Shown here: positions 42,402 through 52,979 of the stretch, one piece after another
Position numbering within the stretch: the stretch's first letter is position 1
Layout: every line of letters begins with the position of its first letter
NCBI RefSeq assembly: GCF_964019385.1
Contig: NC_088645.1
Span: 36,318,303-36,382,302 of the forward strand
Source of the DNA: Sycon ciliatum
Lineage: Eukaryota > Porifera > Calcarea > Leucosolenida > Sycettidae
Reading direction: 5' to 3'
DNA length: 64,000 nt
Notes under the pieces: generated by a model
Databases searched by the model: none
The model's input: the letters and a program-made list of their open reading frames with translations, nothing else
What the model was told of the DNA's origin: nothing
Made by a program: the position numbers and the translations under genes

Positions 42402-42490
42402 TTTGACAAGTGCCTTATTTTGACTGGATGTGTGTTTGCGTGGATACTTACGACCTAACACGTACCTTCGTTATTAAAACAATACTATCG

Positions 42491-43077
42491 TTGGCAGTTC
42501 CCAATCTGGAGGGAAAGGTTCAAGGACCCATTGACCGAGTTTGCAAAATAAATTTCGGATATCAGGGAAAATCTCCAGAGTCTGGGCTTTTTGATTTGTG
42601 AGTACCGCCGAGATTGCAATGCCCCAAATACAGTTTCGTTCCGCCAAAGCAAGAATTACGATCTGCAATCTGTTTGTAGTACCTGCAAGAATGTGGAGTA
42701 CATGTATCGTACTTTCTCTGTTGCTGTTTCAGTTGCCATCATGTTGCTAAAGAAAGGTTCAGAAGAGAGGTTCTGCGAAACGAAAATTCGACGAAGCTTC
42801 GCGACAGTCCTTGCGAAAGTGTGTATGAATTTTTGCACGAACTTTGCGTTCTGCACATTTTCGTAGTTTCTGGGGCCAAGTGCACGTACGATCTCACGAA
42901 ATTTCCTACGACAGTTCACTTCGCGTTCCCTGCAAGTTTCGCGTCCAAAGTTAGGAGGTTTAGTCCCACGTAATCCGTGGGTACTTTACGTGTGTGTACT
43001 ACGTGATACTCAGTGACCCACGTACAGACGTTTTCTGATTCACGACATACCGTGTATGGAGGCTCACCCACGTTCCC
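42491..43077. other. No recognised gene
   Basis: Contains decayed relatives of the adjacent palindromic element (GGTTCTGCGAAACGAAAATTC near 42770). Confidence 0.4.
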
Positions 43078-43340
43078 TAGTTGCGAAAGTTCGTGCGAAG
43101 TTTCCCACTTCATGATGTAGAGCGAAAGGTTGTACGCATTTTCGTTTTGCAGAACCTCTCTAGTGACTCATTTGTTTCATACGAGACGAGTCAATGAGTC
43201 GGTGTGGCTTAGAATCTTCCGCTGTAGATTCGCATGATACAAATGAGTCACTAGAGAGGTTCAGCAGAACGAAAATGCGTACAAACTTTCGCTCTACATC
43301 ATGAAGTGCAAAACTTCGCACGAACTTTCGCAACTTTTAG
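43078..43340. mobile_element. Palindromic MITE
   Basis: Arms about 43078-43183 and 43232-43340 are reverse complements (GTTGCGAAAGTTCGTGCGAAG at the edges; TAGTGACTCATTTGT inward). Non-coding, superfamily unknown. Confidence 0.7.
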
Positions 43341-45184
43341 TACTGGGGCCAATTCAAAAAATCGACCTCTAAAATACATGCCTTGACACATGTTGGCTAA
43401 CAAGGATTTTTCGCTGTTATTTGATAGATAATGTCTTCAAGAGCATCTTGGCCCAGTATGGCGTGTCCAATCGCGTCCAAAGGCCCCGAAATCACCCTCG
43501 ATAGGAATACAAAATTGCCGAAAACACTAAGTTCTCATTGGCTATATTCAAGCATTTTCAAGACTTTATCGGTACTATATTGACTGGACCTGGGAGTTTT
43601 TACCCTTTTATGTGCCAGGAGCTATAGTAACACCGTACATACACAGGATGCGAACCGACGCGTACACAGATTTTGTGCGAGAGTTGGAAAGATTGAGCAT
43701 CAATTAGTGTAGTTGTGACATACCAGAAATGTGTTACCTCGTTTGGACACTTTCTTCGAAGTTTTGCATTGACTCGCTGGCGCTTTTGCTGTCGGAACGT
43801 CCACGAATGGATCGATGCTAAATTCAGCAGAACCTTCATTACAATGTCATCTTGGTTTCCCGGAAAAGTAAGCATGATTCCAACAAGGAGCAGCACAACA
43901 ATTATGTGTGGAAAGCAGGGGAAAGTCATCATAGCTTGCCAAGCCAGTTGTAACTATTCATAGGACTAATCTACAACCGTGGAAAGTTTCAGACCTGGCT
44001 AACTTCGTCGGGCTGGAAGGAAGGCATTTTCTTTGTAAGTACTGCTGCCCAGGCGGTGTTACAGTGGACGAGCATTTGATTCGAATCTACAAGAGCGGCT
44101 AGTGTTAGCACCATGATTTGAACACACCGACCGTGGTGATCAGCTACCATTTGCACAAAAAAAGCCTATTTAGCAGCTCAACAGCTCTAGGACAACTGCC
44201 TTAGGAGTGCTATGCTGCAGTGAGAGGGAGTAGCTATGTGGTGTGGAGTGTTACAAAAACGAAATCCGAGTACCTGGAGGTAACCTATCCCAATATGCAA
44301 CACCAGCAGTAGAAGAATAATTTCCTTGTCACAGAATTTGATGGCTGGGCCTAGGCAGTGTGAAACTACAGTTATAGTAAAACACTAACTGCAAGAAAGA
44401 GTCCGATGTCCAATGTCATGGCTTGTCTCTCCTGAACTGATCACGGCACGTAGTTGATGCGATTCAAGAGCGGCGGTGAAGAGGGAAAACATGTTCATAT
44501 AATACCTCATGTACTAGTGGCTAAATTATTGTCCCTGACAGCAGAGCCAATAGTGATGGTGTAGGTGGCGGAGTAGAGATGGGCTCTGCTGTACGGCGTA
44601 GAGTTTCCAAAGCTTAGACGGAAGAACAACTTCAGTTAAAGTGAATTAGTGAAACACATGGAAGTGAAAGTATTCGCATCACAATGTTGGGATCGATCAG
44701 CTTTTTAAACTGCAGCTAGTCACATGTGAGTGTTGTCCAACTGCAGCCTTTAAGTCTTTTCAAAGCATTTAAGTATAGTGACAAGCTAGCCAATGTTTGG
44801 ACTGTTTAATATCTACTAGTATGCAAAGGATTTTGGTATTTTCATTTTCATCATTTTTCGTTACAGCACTGCCATCGCATACAAATAGTGTTGTCCTTCT
44901 TACATTGCTGCGAGATCTATCGTATTATCTCCACGTACTTCGAGTAAATTAGTTCAGCTTGCAACTGTCCTATAGCACTTTTTTCCTTAGACTCTGACAG
45001 TTTCCTACCACCTTTTTCTTCTCCTGTTAGTACTCAGTGGGTTACAATACCTATTCTCTCAGTTGAAGTGTAACGCCGAACCGTCGGACGCTTCTCTCGT
45101 GTTTGCAGTCTGATAATAATGCATGCCTGTGAATAGTCTCATGTACCTGCTAGCCGCACATGCATGTACACATACCTCAGTGAA
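43341..45184. other. No recognised gene or repeat
   Basis: About 1.8 kb without convincing frames or terminal repeats. It is the largest plain stretch in the window. Confidence 0.45.
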
Positions 45185-45990
45185 TAAACTTTCTCTTTGG
45201 CCCCAACTTCGTTGTGGTCTGGTTGGCCATTGTAGCCGTCATGGTGGACGTAAAACACCATAATTGGTGATCCCTGACACTGCGCTGAGTCGGAGTTGCT
45301 GTATGGATGGCATGGAGCAGGCCATCGCGCCTTCGACCTCCGCGGCCCAGATTGACCAGGCGCCCAAGCCCACGACCTCACCAGCCCACCATCCACCGAT
45401 CCGCCGATCCACCGATCCGCCGATCAACCGCCACGATCTCCTAGCCCGCAGCCGCCTCTGACAGGATCAAGATCCGTCCTCCTCTGTGACGCGTACGTTT
45501 CCCTTGTTCTTTTCTCTACTTTCTTTCTCTGGACTGCCTCTGACACGTTCTTCCACCTCTGTCACGCATGTTTCCTCTTTCCCTTTCCTGCATTTTTCTA
45601 CCTTGTTTCGGACCTTGAGTCCACGTGTCATACAACGGTATTCCACATGCAGCGCATATTTTTTCTCTTTGTACAGTCTTTCTCTTTGTACAGTGTATTT
45701 TTCTTTCCCGTCTTTCCGCTTTGTACGCTTCGCTCACTCTTTCCTTTCCTTTCCAAGATCTTTTTTCCGTTTGGCGCTCTTCAGCAACTGCTCTCGGCTT
45801 CATCTCTGGTGGGGTGTAATGTAGTGACCTCGTACATGCATTTTTGTATACATAAATCATTTTTCGTAAAAATGGCCCCTGCATAAATTTTAACGTGAAA
45901 GAAATAAACTTTCTCTTTGGCCCCAACTTCGTTGTGGTCTAGTTGGCCATTGTAGCCGTCATGGTTGACGCAAAACACCATAGGCATGCG
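45185..45990 (+). mobile_element. Degenerate LTR-retroelement remnants
   Basis: The segment AATAAACTTTCTCTTTGGCC followed by GTTGGCCATTGTAGCCGTCATGG occurs at 45185-45262 and 45902-45984. After the first copy comes TTGGTGATCCCTGACACTG, which looks like a tRNA primer-binding site, and then a short gag-like start (MDGMEQAIAPSTSAAQIDQA). An AATAAA in the shared segment could be the polyadenylation signal of an LTR. The structure is broken and the LTR ends are unclear. Confidence 0.4.
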
Positions 45991-46004
45991 GCCAGCCGGT
46001 GTAA

Positions 46005-46260
46005 ACGCGAAAACGGTTCCTCCGCGAAAATGGTTCCAGGCATACACCGGTAACCCCCTGGAATCCACAGCCCACTAATTTCTGATGTATGACTAGCCGG
46101 GCTAGCCGCGAAGACGGTTTCAGGGATAATTTTCTGGTGTGGGACCATCCGCGAAAACGGTTCCAGGCAACGCGATCACTGTCTACAGTGGCGTGGAACC
46201 GTTTTCGCGGACTGCACCAACTGTAGATGGGATCATCCGCGAAAACGGTTCCAGGCTCAT
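46005..46260. repeat. Interspersed GCGAAAACGGTTCC repeats
   Basis: GCGAAAACGGTTCC or a close variant occurs about six times (near 46008, 46024, 46098, 46150, 46240, and inverted near 46188), mostly joined to CAGG. It is a degenerate short satellite or clustered protein-binding sequence. Confidence 0.55.
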
Positions 46261-46299
46261 CCTTGACCGCTCCAGTAGAAACTATTGGAAGACTTTTAT

Positions 46300-46440
46300 G
46301 ACTGTTGCTTTCCATTGCCTTTGTAGAGAATCACTCGCGATGGCCGAGGTGTTTTTGAGAGTTTCTGACAGTTGCTTTCCATTGCCTTTGTAGAGAACTA
46401 CTCGCGATGGCCGAGATATTTATGAGAGTTTGTGAGAATT
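46300..46440. repeat. 72-bp tandem duplication
   Basis: The block GTTGCTTTCCATTGCCTTTG ... CTCGCGATGGCCGAG is repeated twice, with point differences. Confidence 0.7.
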
Positions 46441-46861
46441 CTTATTTTATGGCTTTCCTCTCAGACCTTACAATAATATTAATTATTTTTCAGTAGCTGT
46501 ACTGCTGGCACTTGGCTTGGAGACATTTAGCAGGATTTGTGAGAACCTGTACAGCTGGTACTTCAGTACATGGCTACTTGAACATTGATGGACATCTCGA
46601 TTTGATTATTTTGTAGATTCAAATCATCGACAGCGTTCGTGTCGCTTATACAATAGAGAATCAATACAGATGGCGGAGACATTTAGTATAATTTGTGAGA
46701 TATTAACCTGTACAGCTAGTACTTCAGTACATGGCTAGCTGAAGTATGGAGATTATGGAGATCTGGATGTGAATCACCGAAAGCACTTATCAAGCCATCC
46801 ATGCAGTACACCTACGTGAAGAACTCCTCAAGTCATGCATGCATGAAGAACTTAGTGGAGC
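46441..46861. other. No recognised gene
   Basis: Contains two copies of GGTACTTCAGTACATGGCTA-like sequence (near 46558 and 46718). The left edge of the inverted duplication follows. Confidence 0.4.
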
Positions 46862-47062
46862 TAGTGCAGTAGTGGAGCTGCACCATACTCTAACATCTTG
46901 GCTGTGTCTATGTCTGGCCAGGAAGCTAGAGATTGCCTATACTGGTACCCGCTCTACAAGAGGTCAGAGCTGGTGTCCAAGTGTCGTCATGAGAACAAGT
47001 TCTACCTTCGTAACTTTGTCGGCAACACATGCATAGCTTTGTAATCACGCTACCGGCTTTGT

Positions 47063-47893
47063 GTGGGGGTGAGGGTGTGTGTCTGCAGCTGTGACTTTCG
47101 CTGTCCGAATGATTTATCCCGACACAAGACACAAGAATTACTGTGTGGACAGGAGTATGTGGGAGAGACGGAGTGTGTCAGGGAGCGAGTCCAGGAACAT
47201 TACCGAGAAGCGAGAGTCTGTGCGCCGCAGAAGCCCTGGGGAGAGCACTGCGCATTGCACCAACCACTACAACATCCATCCACAGCGCCATTCATTCCCT
47301 TCACATCACCATCCATACTCGCAATGGAAGTGTCATACGTGAACCGCCGGATAAGGGAGGCAATCCACATCTCCAGACGCCATCCTAAGGTGAACGTGAT
47401 CGTGGTTGGGTGTTGCTTGACAATTGACAATGTGAAAATTTGGATGATGATCATTGTTTCTATTGCCACTGTCCTGTCCTGTTGTCATGTGTGCTTGTTC
47501 ACGCCATTGTTATATACCAGTAGTTCAGCACAATGTTGTAGTGTAAGTGCAGTTTGGCGAGGGAATCTCATCTCCTTTTTTTGTCATAGTCCCACCACTA
47601 TTCACTCCTTGTTTTCAGGCACATTGATATTTTTGTGTGTGTCTTCAGTTACACGTGTGTCGGGTGTGGGTGTGATTTGGAGTATGAGCTTGTGTGAGTG
47701 TTGCGGCGAGTGTGAGTATGAGTGTGTGTCTCAGTGTTTTGGCATGTGCATGGGTATAATTATGCCGAAAGGATGGTGCAACTTTATCACGTATGGTGCA
47801 GTTTCGTTCCACTTTGTGTTGCCTGTTATAGGTCCACCTCACTTGTTTCTCTCCTCAATCCTGATGATGGCTCCTGGCCGAAAATTTGATTGA
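47063..47893 (+). pseudogene. PLE GIY-YIG endonuclease fragment (left arm)
   Basis: The N-terminal part of the frame is a PLE endonuclease of a second lineage: CPNDLSRHKTQELLCGQEYV, then ETECVRERVQEHYREARVCA and WGEHCALH. It is followed by YVNRRIREAIHISRRHPKVN, after which the conserved part ends. The remaining residues are read-through into 3' UTR. There are no AT-hooks here. The RT is absent. A hammerhead follows at 47854-47894, as expected for a PLE 3' region. The mirror copy is 61610-61975. Confidence 0.7.
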
Positions 47894-47894
47894 G
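47854..47894 (+). ncRNA. Hammerhead ribozyme in PLE 3' region
   Basis: Stem I CTCAATC/GATTGAG, a perfect 7 bp (47854-47860, 47888-47894). CTGATGA (47861-47867), stem II GGC/GCC with one bulged T, GAAA (47880-47883), a 2-nt stem III (AT), and UU (47886-47887) at the cleavage site. Very short stem III implies dimeric action, as reported for other PLE ribozymes. Confidence 0.78.
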
Positions 47895-48145
47895 AATTAT
47901 TGTAATTTGCAGCGAAGAGACCACTTGGATTGAAGATGGTGTGTGTGTGTGTAAGGTTTTCCATTTACAATTATAATGAAGTGGCTGCAGTGGGAGCTTG
48001 CGCACATTAACAAGAATCACTGCCTCGCCTATTAGCTACTAGCAGTTGTTATTAGCTCTATACAATGTAATGAATCTGGAAAGGCGATTGTCTTCCATTG
48101 ATTATTGGACTAAATTGGTCAAACGTGAACGTACATGTATACCAG

Positions 48146-48178
48146 CAAGAGTACATAACCAGTTATTATGTACTCTTG
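48146..48178. mobile_element. 33-bp micro-element of the CAAGAGTACATAA family
   Basis: CAAGAGTACATAAC and GTTATTATGTACTCTTG-like halves meet with no interior: only the termini remain. Flanks ATACCAG and ATACCAC (48139-48145, 48179-48185) match a 7-bp duplication with one mismatch. The mirror copy is at about 60869-60901. Confidence 0.7.
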
Positions 48179-48363
48179 ATACCACCCAATGAACACCCAA
48201 CCGGGGATGTTCACACGCACTTGGTTGGGGCTTTCCAAAGGTGTGAGGCGTGTGTGTGCACGATCTTCCTATCATTCGTAAGCCTAATCATTGAGAAGAA
48301 CATTGATCTATCCTATGGCATACCATGCGACAAATAATTTTCGAAAGAAATAAAAGCTACTAG

Positions 48364-48602
48364 TCGGTTGTTGTTGTGTCTGACTCTATTCCCAATATCT
48401 AATTCTGTGGTTGGTTTTCCAACTCATTGGGTTGTAGTTTCCATCATGAGTTTGATTCCATCGTGAGTTTTGATTCTGATTGCTATTTTTCGTTCCATTT
48501 TTGAGCTCATATTTTATTTTCCTGATTTCTTCTCCAGTGTATGGTGTATTGCATTTTTAATACTTTGTGTTAATTTTTGCCCGTAAAAGAGGCTTGCATC
48601 TC

Positions 48603-48637
<35 letters not shown>

Positions 48638-48641
48638 CTAG
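48364..48641 (+). mobile_element. Poly(A) retrocopy with 12-bp target duplication
   Basis: About 240 bp of unknown sequence ends in 30 A residues (48604-48633) and is flanked by AAAAGCTACTAG (48352-48363 and 48630-48641). The right arm has the uninterrupted empty site. This is typical of LINE-driven retroposition of a cellular RNA or SINE. The source transcript is not recognised, and there is no open frame. Confidence 0.75.
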
Positions 48642-49125
48642 TTGTTATTAGCTCTATACAATGTGATGAATCTGGAAAAGCTTCTATTGATGATTGGGCT
48701 AAATTGGTCAAATGTGAACGTACAGTATACTACCCAATGAACACCCATCCACACCAGATATACATGACTGTAATGGGTAGCCGAGTGGTAGGCGCGGTGA
48801 AATCAACTAGAATTACTTTTATTCTACTTTCAGGTACACACCTGAGATATAATTGTTAGTGAAAGAAGAAGCGGCAAAATAAATAACTTTCTCTCCGGTG
48901 CTCACCTAGAGGTTGAATCCTTCTTCTTCGAGTTAGCTTTCATTGCTATCTAATCTAATCTAATCTAATCTAATCTAATCTTCTCTTCATCAAAACAGAA
49001 ATACTCAGCCGCTTTTATGCAGCAGACGCCGTACGCTTACATACGGAGATACACTAAATATACATCAGGCAAAGCTCCGTATTAGTTCCGTACTGCTTCC
49101 GTATTGGTCGGGCAGGGATACTACA

Positions 49126-49137
49126 CCCTCCCTTCCT
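49126..49137 (-). promoter_or_regulatory. Polypurine tract of the LTR element
   Basis: AGGAAGGGAGGG on the minus strand lies directly next to the 3' LTR. It primes plus-strand DNA synthesis in LTR retroelements. Confidence 0.65.
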
Positions 49138-49599
49138 ACAGATAATCACGCCTTTCGTGATTTTCAAAAAATTACTGAAGAGTTACGAAAACAGCGTCAA
49201 CCGGAAGATGGCAAAATTATATCGGAAATGATAACGTTTAGAGTAGACAGAATAAATGAACTGATAACAAATCATAAAGTAGAAGCACACCAGGTTCACA
49301 CGATCTCACGGGGTCAAAGGGGGAAAGAACTGTCCTCCAAATAGGACCTGAAAATCCACAGCACTCTTGCTGCACAACGCTGGCACAACCCGCCAGGAAC
49401 ATCGCAGTTCAAAAACCGAACTGAATACACTATAACTATAAAGGGCGTTGTCACACACATTGTCCCACGTTAGCTGGGTAAACCGTGGCTCACCATGATC
49501 AGACGCCTACCAAACTAAACTGGATTCACACACTCGCATAACGGAAGACTGAAAAGAACAGGGAGACTGAAGGAAGAGAGGAAAGAAAATGCCATACCT

Positions 49600-50176
49600 A
49601 GAATCAGCGTTAGTAACCACGGCGGCGGCTGGAGCTACGGCGGAGGGAAAGCCAGGTTTTATCTTCATCTTGGTTGAGCCGGTCACTCAGAGCGGCTAGC
49701 TCGGCGTCAGACAAATGACCTGATTGACCTCCCTACTCGTCTTGAATCGTGGTCTTCACATTGTCGATAGCATCGCTTTGCGCGACGTAAAGAGTGATGG
49801 TCTAGCCAGGAATAGTGTTGACGAAAATCTGCATCCCACCACGGAGACGAAGTACCAAGTGAATAGTGGACTCCTGCTGAACGTTGTAGTCACTCAGGGT
49901 TCGGCCGTCTGCCAACTGCGTGCCAGCGAAAATCAAACGCTGCTGGGCTTGGGGAATACACTCCTTGTCTTGGTCAGCAGCCTGCCTGTCGTCGTCTTCA
50001 TCAGCTTCGCCATCACCACCGGTAGTATACATGTAGGTAGCGGGTCGCTTGGAATCGCCATTGGAGTCTCCAGTGGATGCCATGCGTAGAGAAGGGTGAT
50101 CCACGCTAGCACCCTGGCTGTGCTGCAAGCTAACAAGCAGGGTCAGGCCCAGGAAGGCAAGAAACGTGATTCTCAT
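49600..50176 (-). pseudogene. Captured secreted-peptide/polyubiquitin sequence inside the LTR element
   Basis: The likely start is the ATG at 50176: [20 protein letters not shown], a strong signal peptide, followed by a Ser/Asp/Glu-rich region. The frame then becomes ubiquitin ([28 protein letters not shown]) and enters a second ubiquitin ([10 protein letters not shown]), where a stop (49802-49804) interrupts it. Ubiquitin similarity continues after the stop (TITLYVAQSDAIDNVKTTIQ) to about 49735, with another stop. The substitutions and stops show decay. This looks like host transcript capture by an LTR element. Whether the signal peptide was fused to ubiquitin in the host or during capture is unknown. 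Confidence 0.7.
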
Positions 50177-50254
50177 CTTGATTCGTCGCACGAAGCTGCA
50201 GCGGGTTGAGCCATGGGGGTCTGGGGTCGAATCACGTTGTTTTATTTTACAAAA

Positions 50255-50272
50255 ACACACCGCTGCCACCAA
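50255..50272 (-). promoter_or_regulatory. Primer-binding-site-like sequence of the LTR element
   Basis: TTGGTGGCAGCGGTGTG follows the CATTACA end of the 5' LTR on the minus strand. Position and TGG start fit a tRNA primer site; the tRNA was not identified. Confidence 0.55.
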
Positions 50273-50859
50273 TGTAATGGGTAGCCGAGTGGTAGGCACG
50301 GTGAAATCAACAAGAATTACTTTTATTCTACTTTCAGGTACACACCTGAGATATAATTGTTAGTGAAAGAAGAAGCGGCAAAATAAATAACTTTCTCTCC
50401 GGTGCTCACCTAGAGGTTGAATCCTTCTTCTTCGAGTTAGCTTTCATTGCTATCTAATCTAATCTTATCTAATCTTATCTAATCTTCTCTTCATCAAAAC
50501 AGAAATGCTCAGCCGCTTTTATGCAGCAGACGCCGTACGCTTACATATGGAGATACACTAAATATACATCAGGCAAAGCTCCGTATTAGTTCCGTACTGC
50601 TTCCGTATTGGTCGGGCAGGGATACTACAATGACTATGCATGTCACAACGCCATTCAAACGTATAGAAGTAGAAAACCGTACTTTACCAATAACGAAAGA
50701 CACCAGTTTAAACAAAGAATGAGAATATAGTTGTGGATAGTTGCTGCATAACTCGTTCTCATGTATTTCTTCTCTTTTTTACATTTCAAGTATTACTGGC
50801 TCAGTATCCGAGTTTAAATATAAAGGAAATGTACAATAAGTGCTCGGATACAAATGTAA

Positions 50860-51090
50860 AATAAACACTACGGAACGAGTGATGAAGCAACTATCCATGG
50901 CTGTAACAAGATAAGAAGCAGTCAGACCGTGTGCTAACAGGGCACAACACTGAATGTCTCAGTAGCCTGTCAGTTGCGTGCCCTATTATCGCACTTTCTG
51001 CCTATTATCTTGTTACTGTCGTGGATAATTATTGCTTCATAACTCGTTCCCTAGTGTTTTCTTCTATTTTACATAGAACAATTCATCAAT
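50860..51090. repeat. Foldback element, about 90-bp arms
   Basis: Imperfect inverted arms (AACACTACGGAACGAGTGAT...AACAAGATAA and the mirror TTATCTTGTTACTG...ACGAG) around a short centre near 50955. Present in both arms of the duplication (about 60120-60350 on the right). Confidence 0.65.
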
Positions 51091-51652
51091 GTATCCAGTA
51101 CAGAGAATGTGTCGAAAATGCAGGAGTCATAAAGGATCAAATCTGTTCTTTCAGAGTTAAAATAATGTTACAGTCAGAAGACACAGAAGCACACCATACA
51201 CAAACCTGATAAGCGTATACTGTAACTACAGTCTGAACAAAGAAAATGCTAGGTCCTCGTGAACAATCATAATGTCAATTGTAAAATTACTAATATGAAG
51301 AAGTAAAAATACACATCACTGTCTAAAAGCCTAAGAAAGTGGTGGGATTTAGCCCAATGTAACACACGATAGATGCATTCAAGACTTCTATGGCGTGCTA
51401 CACTGGCTACCAGGTACAACCACGAGGAGGTACCCACCAATTGTACCCAGAGCCTGGTTTTTCGGCGCCAGTTACCCGCCGTTCAGACTCCCAACATTGT
51501 TTACACGTTCCCCTCCGTGGAGGGAGTTGGTGGGACTTTGCATGGGTGCTGAAATCAGCCGGTAAAGCAGCATTTACAAAGGAGTAGGAGCTCAACCCCA
51601 CACCCACTGCACCATACCCATACCTATGAATTTGTCTGCTCATCAGATCCGC

Positions 51653-52549
51653 TCACGGACGACCGTCTGACCGTAGCGCAACCAGTCGGTTACCATACTT
51701 GGCTGGTCTGGTGAGAACTAACGGCGGATCGACATTCCGGCACTTGTAGCACTCAAAATTGTTCCTCCGATATGCATCATTACGGAATTCTCCAAGGGCA
51801 CAGCTTTCATGATAGATGTCAAAGCACACATTGCACTCGATGAGGGCATCGAACGGCGGAGGCATTGCACAAAAGCAAAACGTTGTGTCCACCTTCACAG
51901 GACGGGCAGAGTCAGTGAAGGGTACACCATTCCGCCGACGCTTTGGAAATGACGTGAATCTATAATTTCCAATGCAAGACAATAGATGGTCTCGCATCTT
52001 CTCCTGATTGAAGCACGCCACTGATGGATCTTTTCCAAGCGCCAGCTCAACGGCAAAGGCTATGGCAAACAGACCGCAATCGGCTGAGCCAATTTGCCGC
52101 TGCACTGATGGCAGGGCCACGCTAAAGCTCTCGTCACGTGGGTCACCATAGATGCAGGCAAGCTGGTTTTCCAGATGGGGAGGAACAGTACTCCGACCCA
52201 TACTGTCGTACAGCGTTACCTGCTTGTTGGGAAGCTTTCGCGACGAAGTGACCCAGTGAAAACATCCGGTGTGATGGATCTGGATGTGCGGAGCATCAAT
52301 ATGGCAGCCATTGTATGACGTAGTGTCCTGCCTGAAATTCATGAAATGTCCACGAAGCACATCCTCCAGACCTGGCCCATGCCATTTCAGCTGACTTCTG
52401 ATGACATGTGTAGCCTGGTCGATGACTGCATCAGACAAAGGTCTGCCTGATTTAACGTCATCATAGTCGGACTGGTTCATCACACCTCTCCACTGCTGCT
52501 CCGGTCGCCTCTTTGCAGAAGGTTCAAGAACCACCACTTCTTCCGTTGC
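51653..52549 (-). CDS. Ulp1-type cysteine protease and PHD finger exon (Ginger-like transposon)
   Basis: Acceptor CTCCAG precedes 52549, phase 0, and the exon runs 299 codons to a stop. The first part is a C48/Ulp1-like protease: catalytic His in GCFHWVTSS, Asp in VTLYDSMG, and Gln/Cys in RQIGSADCGLFAIAFA. The last about 75 residues form a PHD-like zinc finger: FCFCAMP, IECNVCFDIYHESCALGEF, FECYKCRN. C48 proteases cleave SUMO-type conjugates; PHD fingers often bind histone tails. Fusions of integrase with such domains are reported in Ginger1 DNA transposons. The N-terminus of the protein comes from upstream exons at 52829-55212. Confidence 0.75.
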   Translation of the reverse strand, partial: ATEEVVVLEPSAKRRPEQQWRGVMNQSDYDDVKSGRPLSDAVIDQATHVIRSQLKWHGPGLEDVLRGHFMNFRQDTTSYNGCHIDAPHIQIHHTGCFHWVTSSRKLPNKQVTLYDSMGRSTVPPHLENQLACIYGDPRDESFSVALPSVQRQIGSADCGLFAIAFAVELALGKDPSVACFNQEKMRDHLLSCIGNYRFTSFPKRRRNGVPFTDSARPVKVDTTFCFCAMPPPFDALIECNVCFDIYHESCALGEFRNDAYRRNNFECYKCRNVDPPLVLTRPAKYGNRLVALRSDGRP

Positions 52550-52828
52550 CTGGAGAACAGGGAAAGACCAGGGCAATAGAGTAGCACAATGTGGCTTAAC
52601 TGTCAATGCTAACACAACTTGAGCACTTCCCTATATCATGACATTTTCAGGTATCTTGAACGGAAATCTAAGAAACTTTTTCAATGAAGTCACTTTTCTT
52701 GGTTTTACAAGTGGAAGAGTTGATTTAAGAACCTAAAAATCTGATTTACAGTGTCCTGATTTTTAGCTACCTTGCTCATCCCAAAAGCATAACAACATGA
52801 TATTATCACATCTTCAAGTATTACGTAC

Positions 52829-52909
52829 CCCTGCTGCTTCGGGTTCTTTGTTCCCAGGGACTGGAGCAAGTGGAACCGCTGCACTGGACGCTGGACAGGA
52901 GCGTGGAGT
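52829..52909 (-). CDS. Short phase-0 exon, type 2 (81 bp)
   Basis: Acceptor TTTTGTAG, donor GTACGT. Encodes 27 residues (TPRSCPASSAAVPLAPVPGN, then KEPEAAG), low complexity. A related 66-bp exon lies at 53208-53273 with the same splice sites, so it is a tandem exon duplication. Confidence 0.6.
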
Positions 52910-52979
52910 CTACAAAAGAGAAGCACAATGCCATTGTCACAATAAACACAAACAATAAACTACTAAGTTGATTTAAAAT

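Larger units (their letters stand above)
41630..42490 (+). mobile_element. 5'-truncated PLE copy with 13-bp target duplication
   Basis: AACAATACTATCG occurs at 41630-41642 and 42478-42490, enclosing a PLE 3' fragment that starts within the AT-hook region and ends at the usual ACCTTCGTTATT. A direct 13-bp duplication shows real insertion of an already truncated copy. It differs from the palindromic copies by a few substitutions and an extra AAA codon. Confidence 0.8.
48769..50629 (-). mobile_element. LTR retrotransposon (non-autonomous) with captured host sequence
   Basis: Two 357-bp LTRs (48769-49125, 50273-50629) run TG...CA and are nearly identical; the main difference is in a TAATC repeat. 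ATGAC flanks both ends (48764-48768, 50630-50634), an exact 5-bp target duplication, and the right arm of the inverted duplication shows the empty site. Orientation is minus: beside the right LTR is TTGGTGGCAGCGG (primer-binding-site-like), and beside the left LTR is AGGAAGGGAGGG (polypurine tract). There is no gag or pol. The interior carries a ubiquitin-containing sequence in sense orientation. Confidence 0.85.

Noticed and set aside
41036-42480. CRISPR-like repeat/spacer pattern in the PLE arrays
   Set aside because: Repeats are long, in both orientations, and carry ribozymes and TE ends; eukaryotic context.
1-42490. PLE inverted repeats as ordinary DNA-transposon TIRs
   Set aside because: Arms flank PLE endonuclease C-termini and contain hammerheads, which is a PLE pseudo-LTR feature; no transposase present.
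45516-45926. 136-aa basic/acidic frame on the minus strand and overlapping Ser/Phe-rich plus frames
   Set aside because: Low-complexity pyrimidine-rich sequence, no domain or splice evidence.
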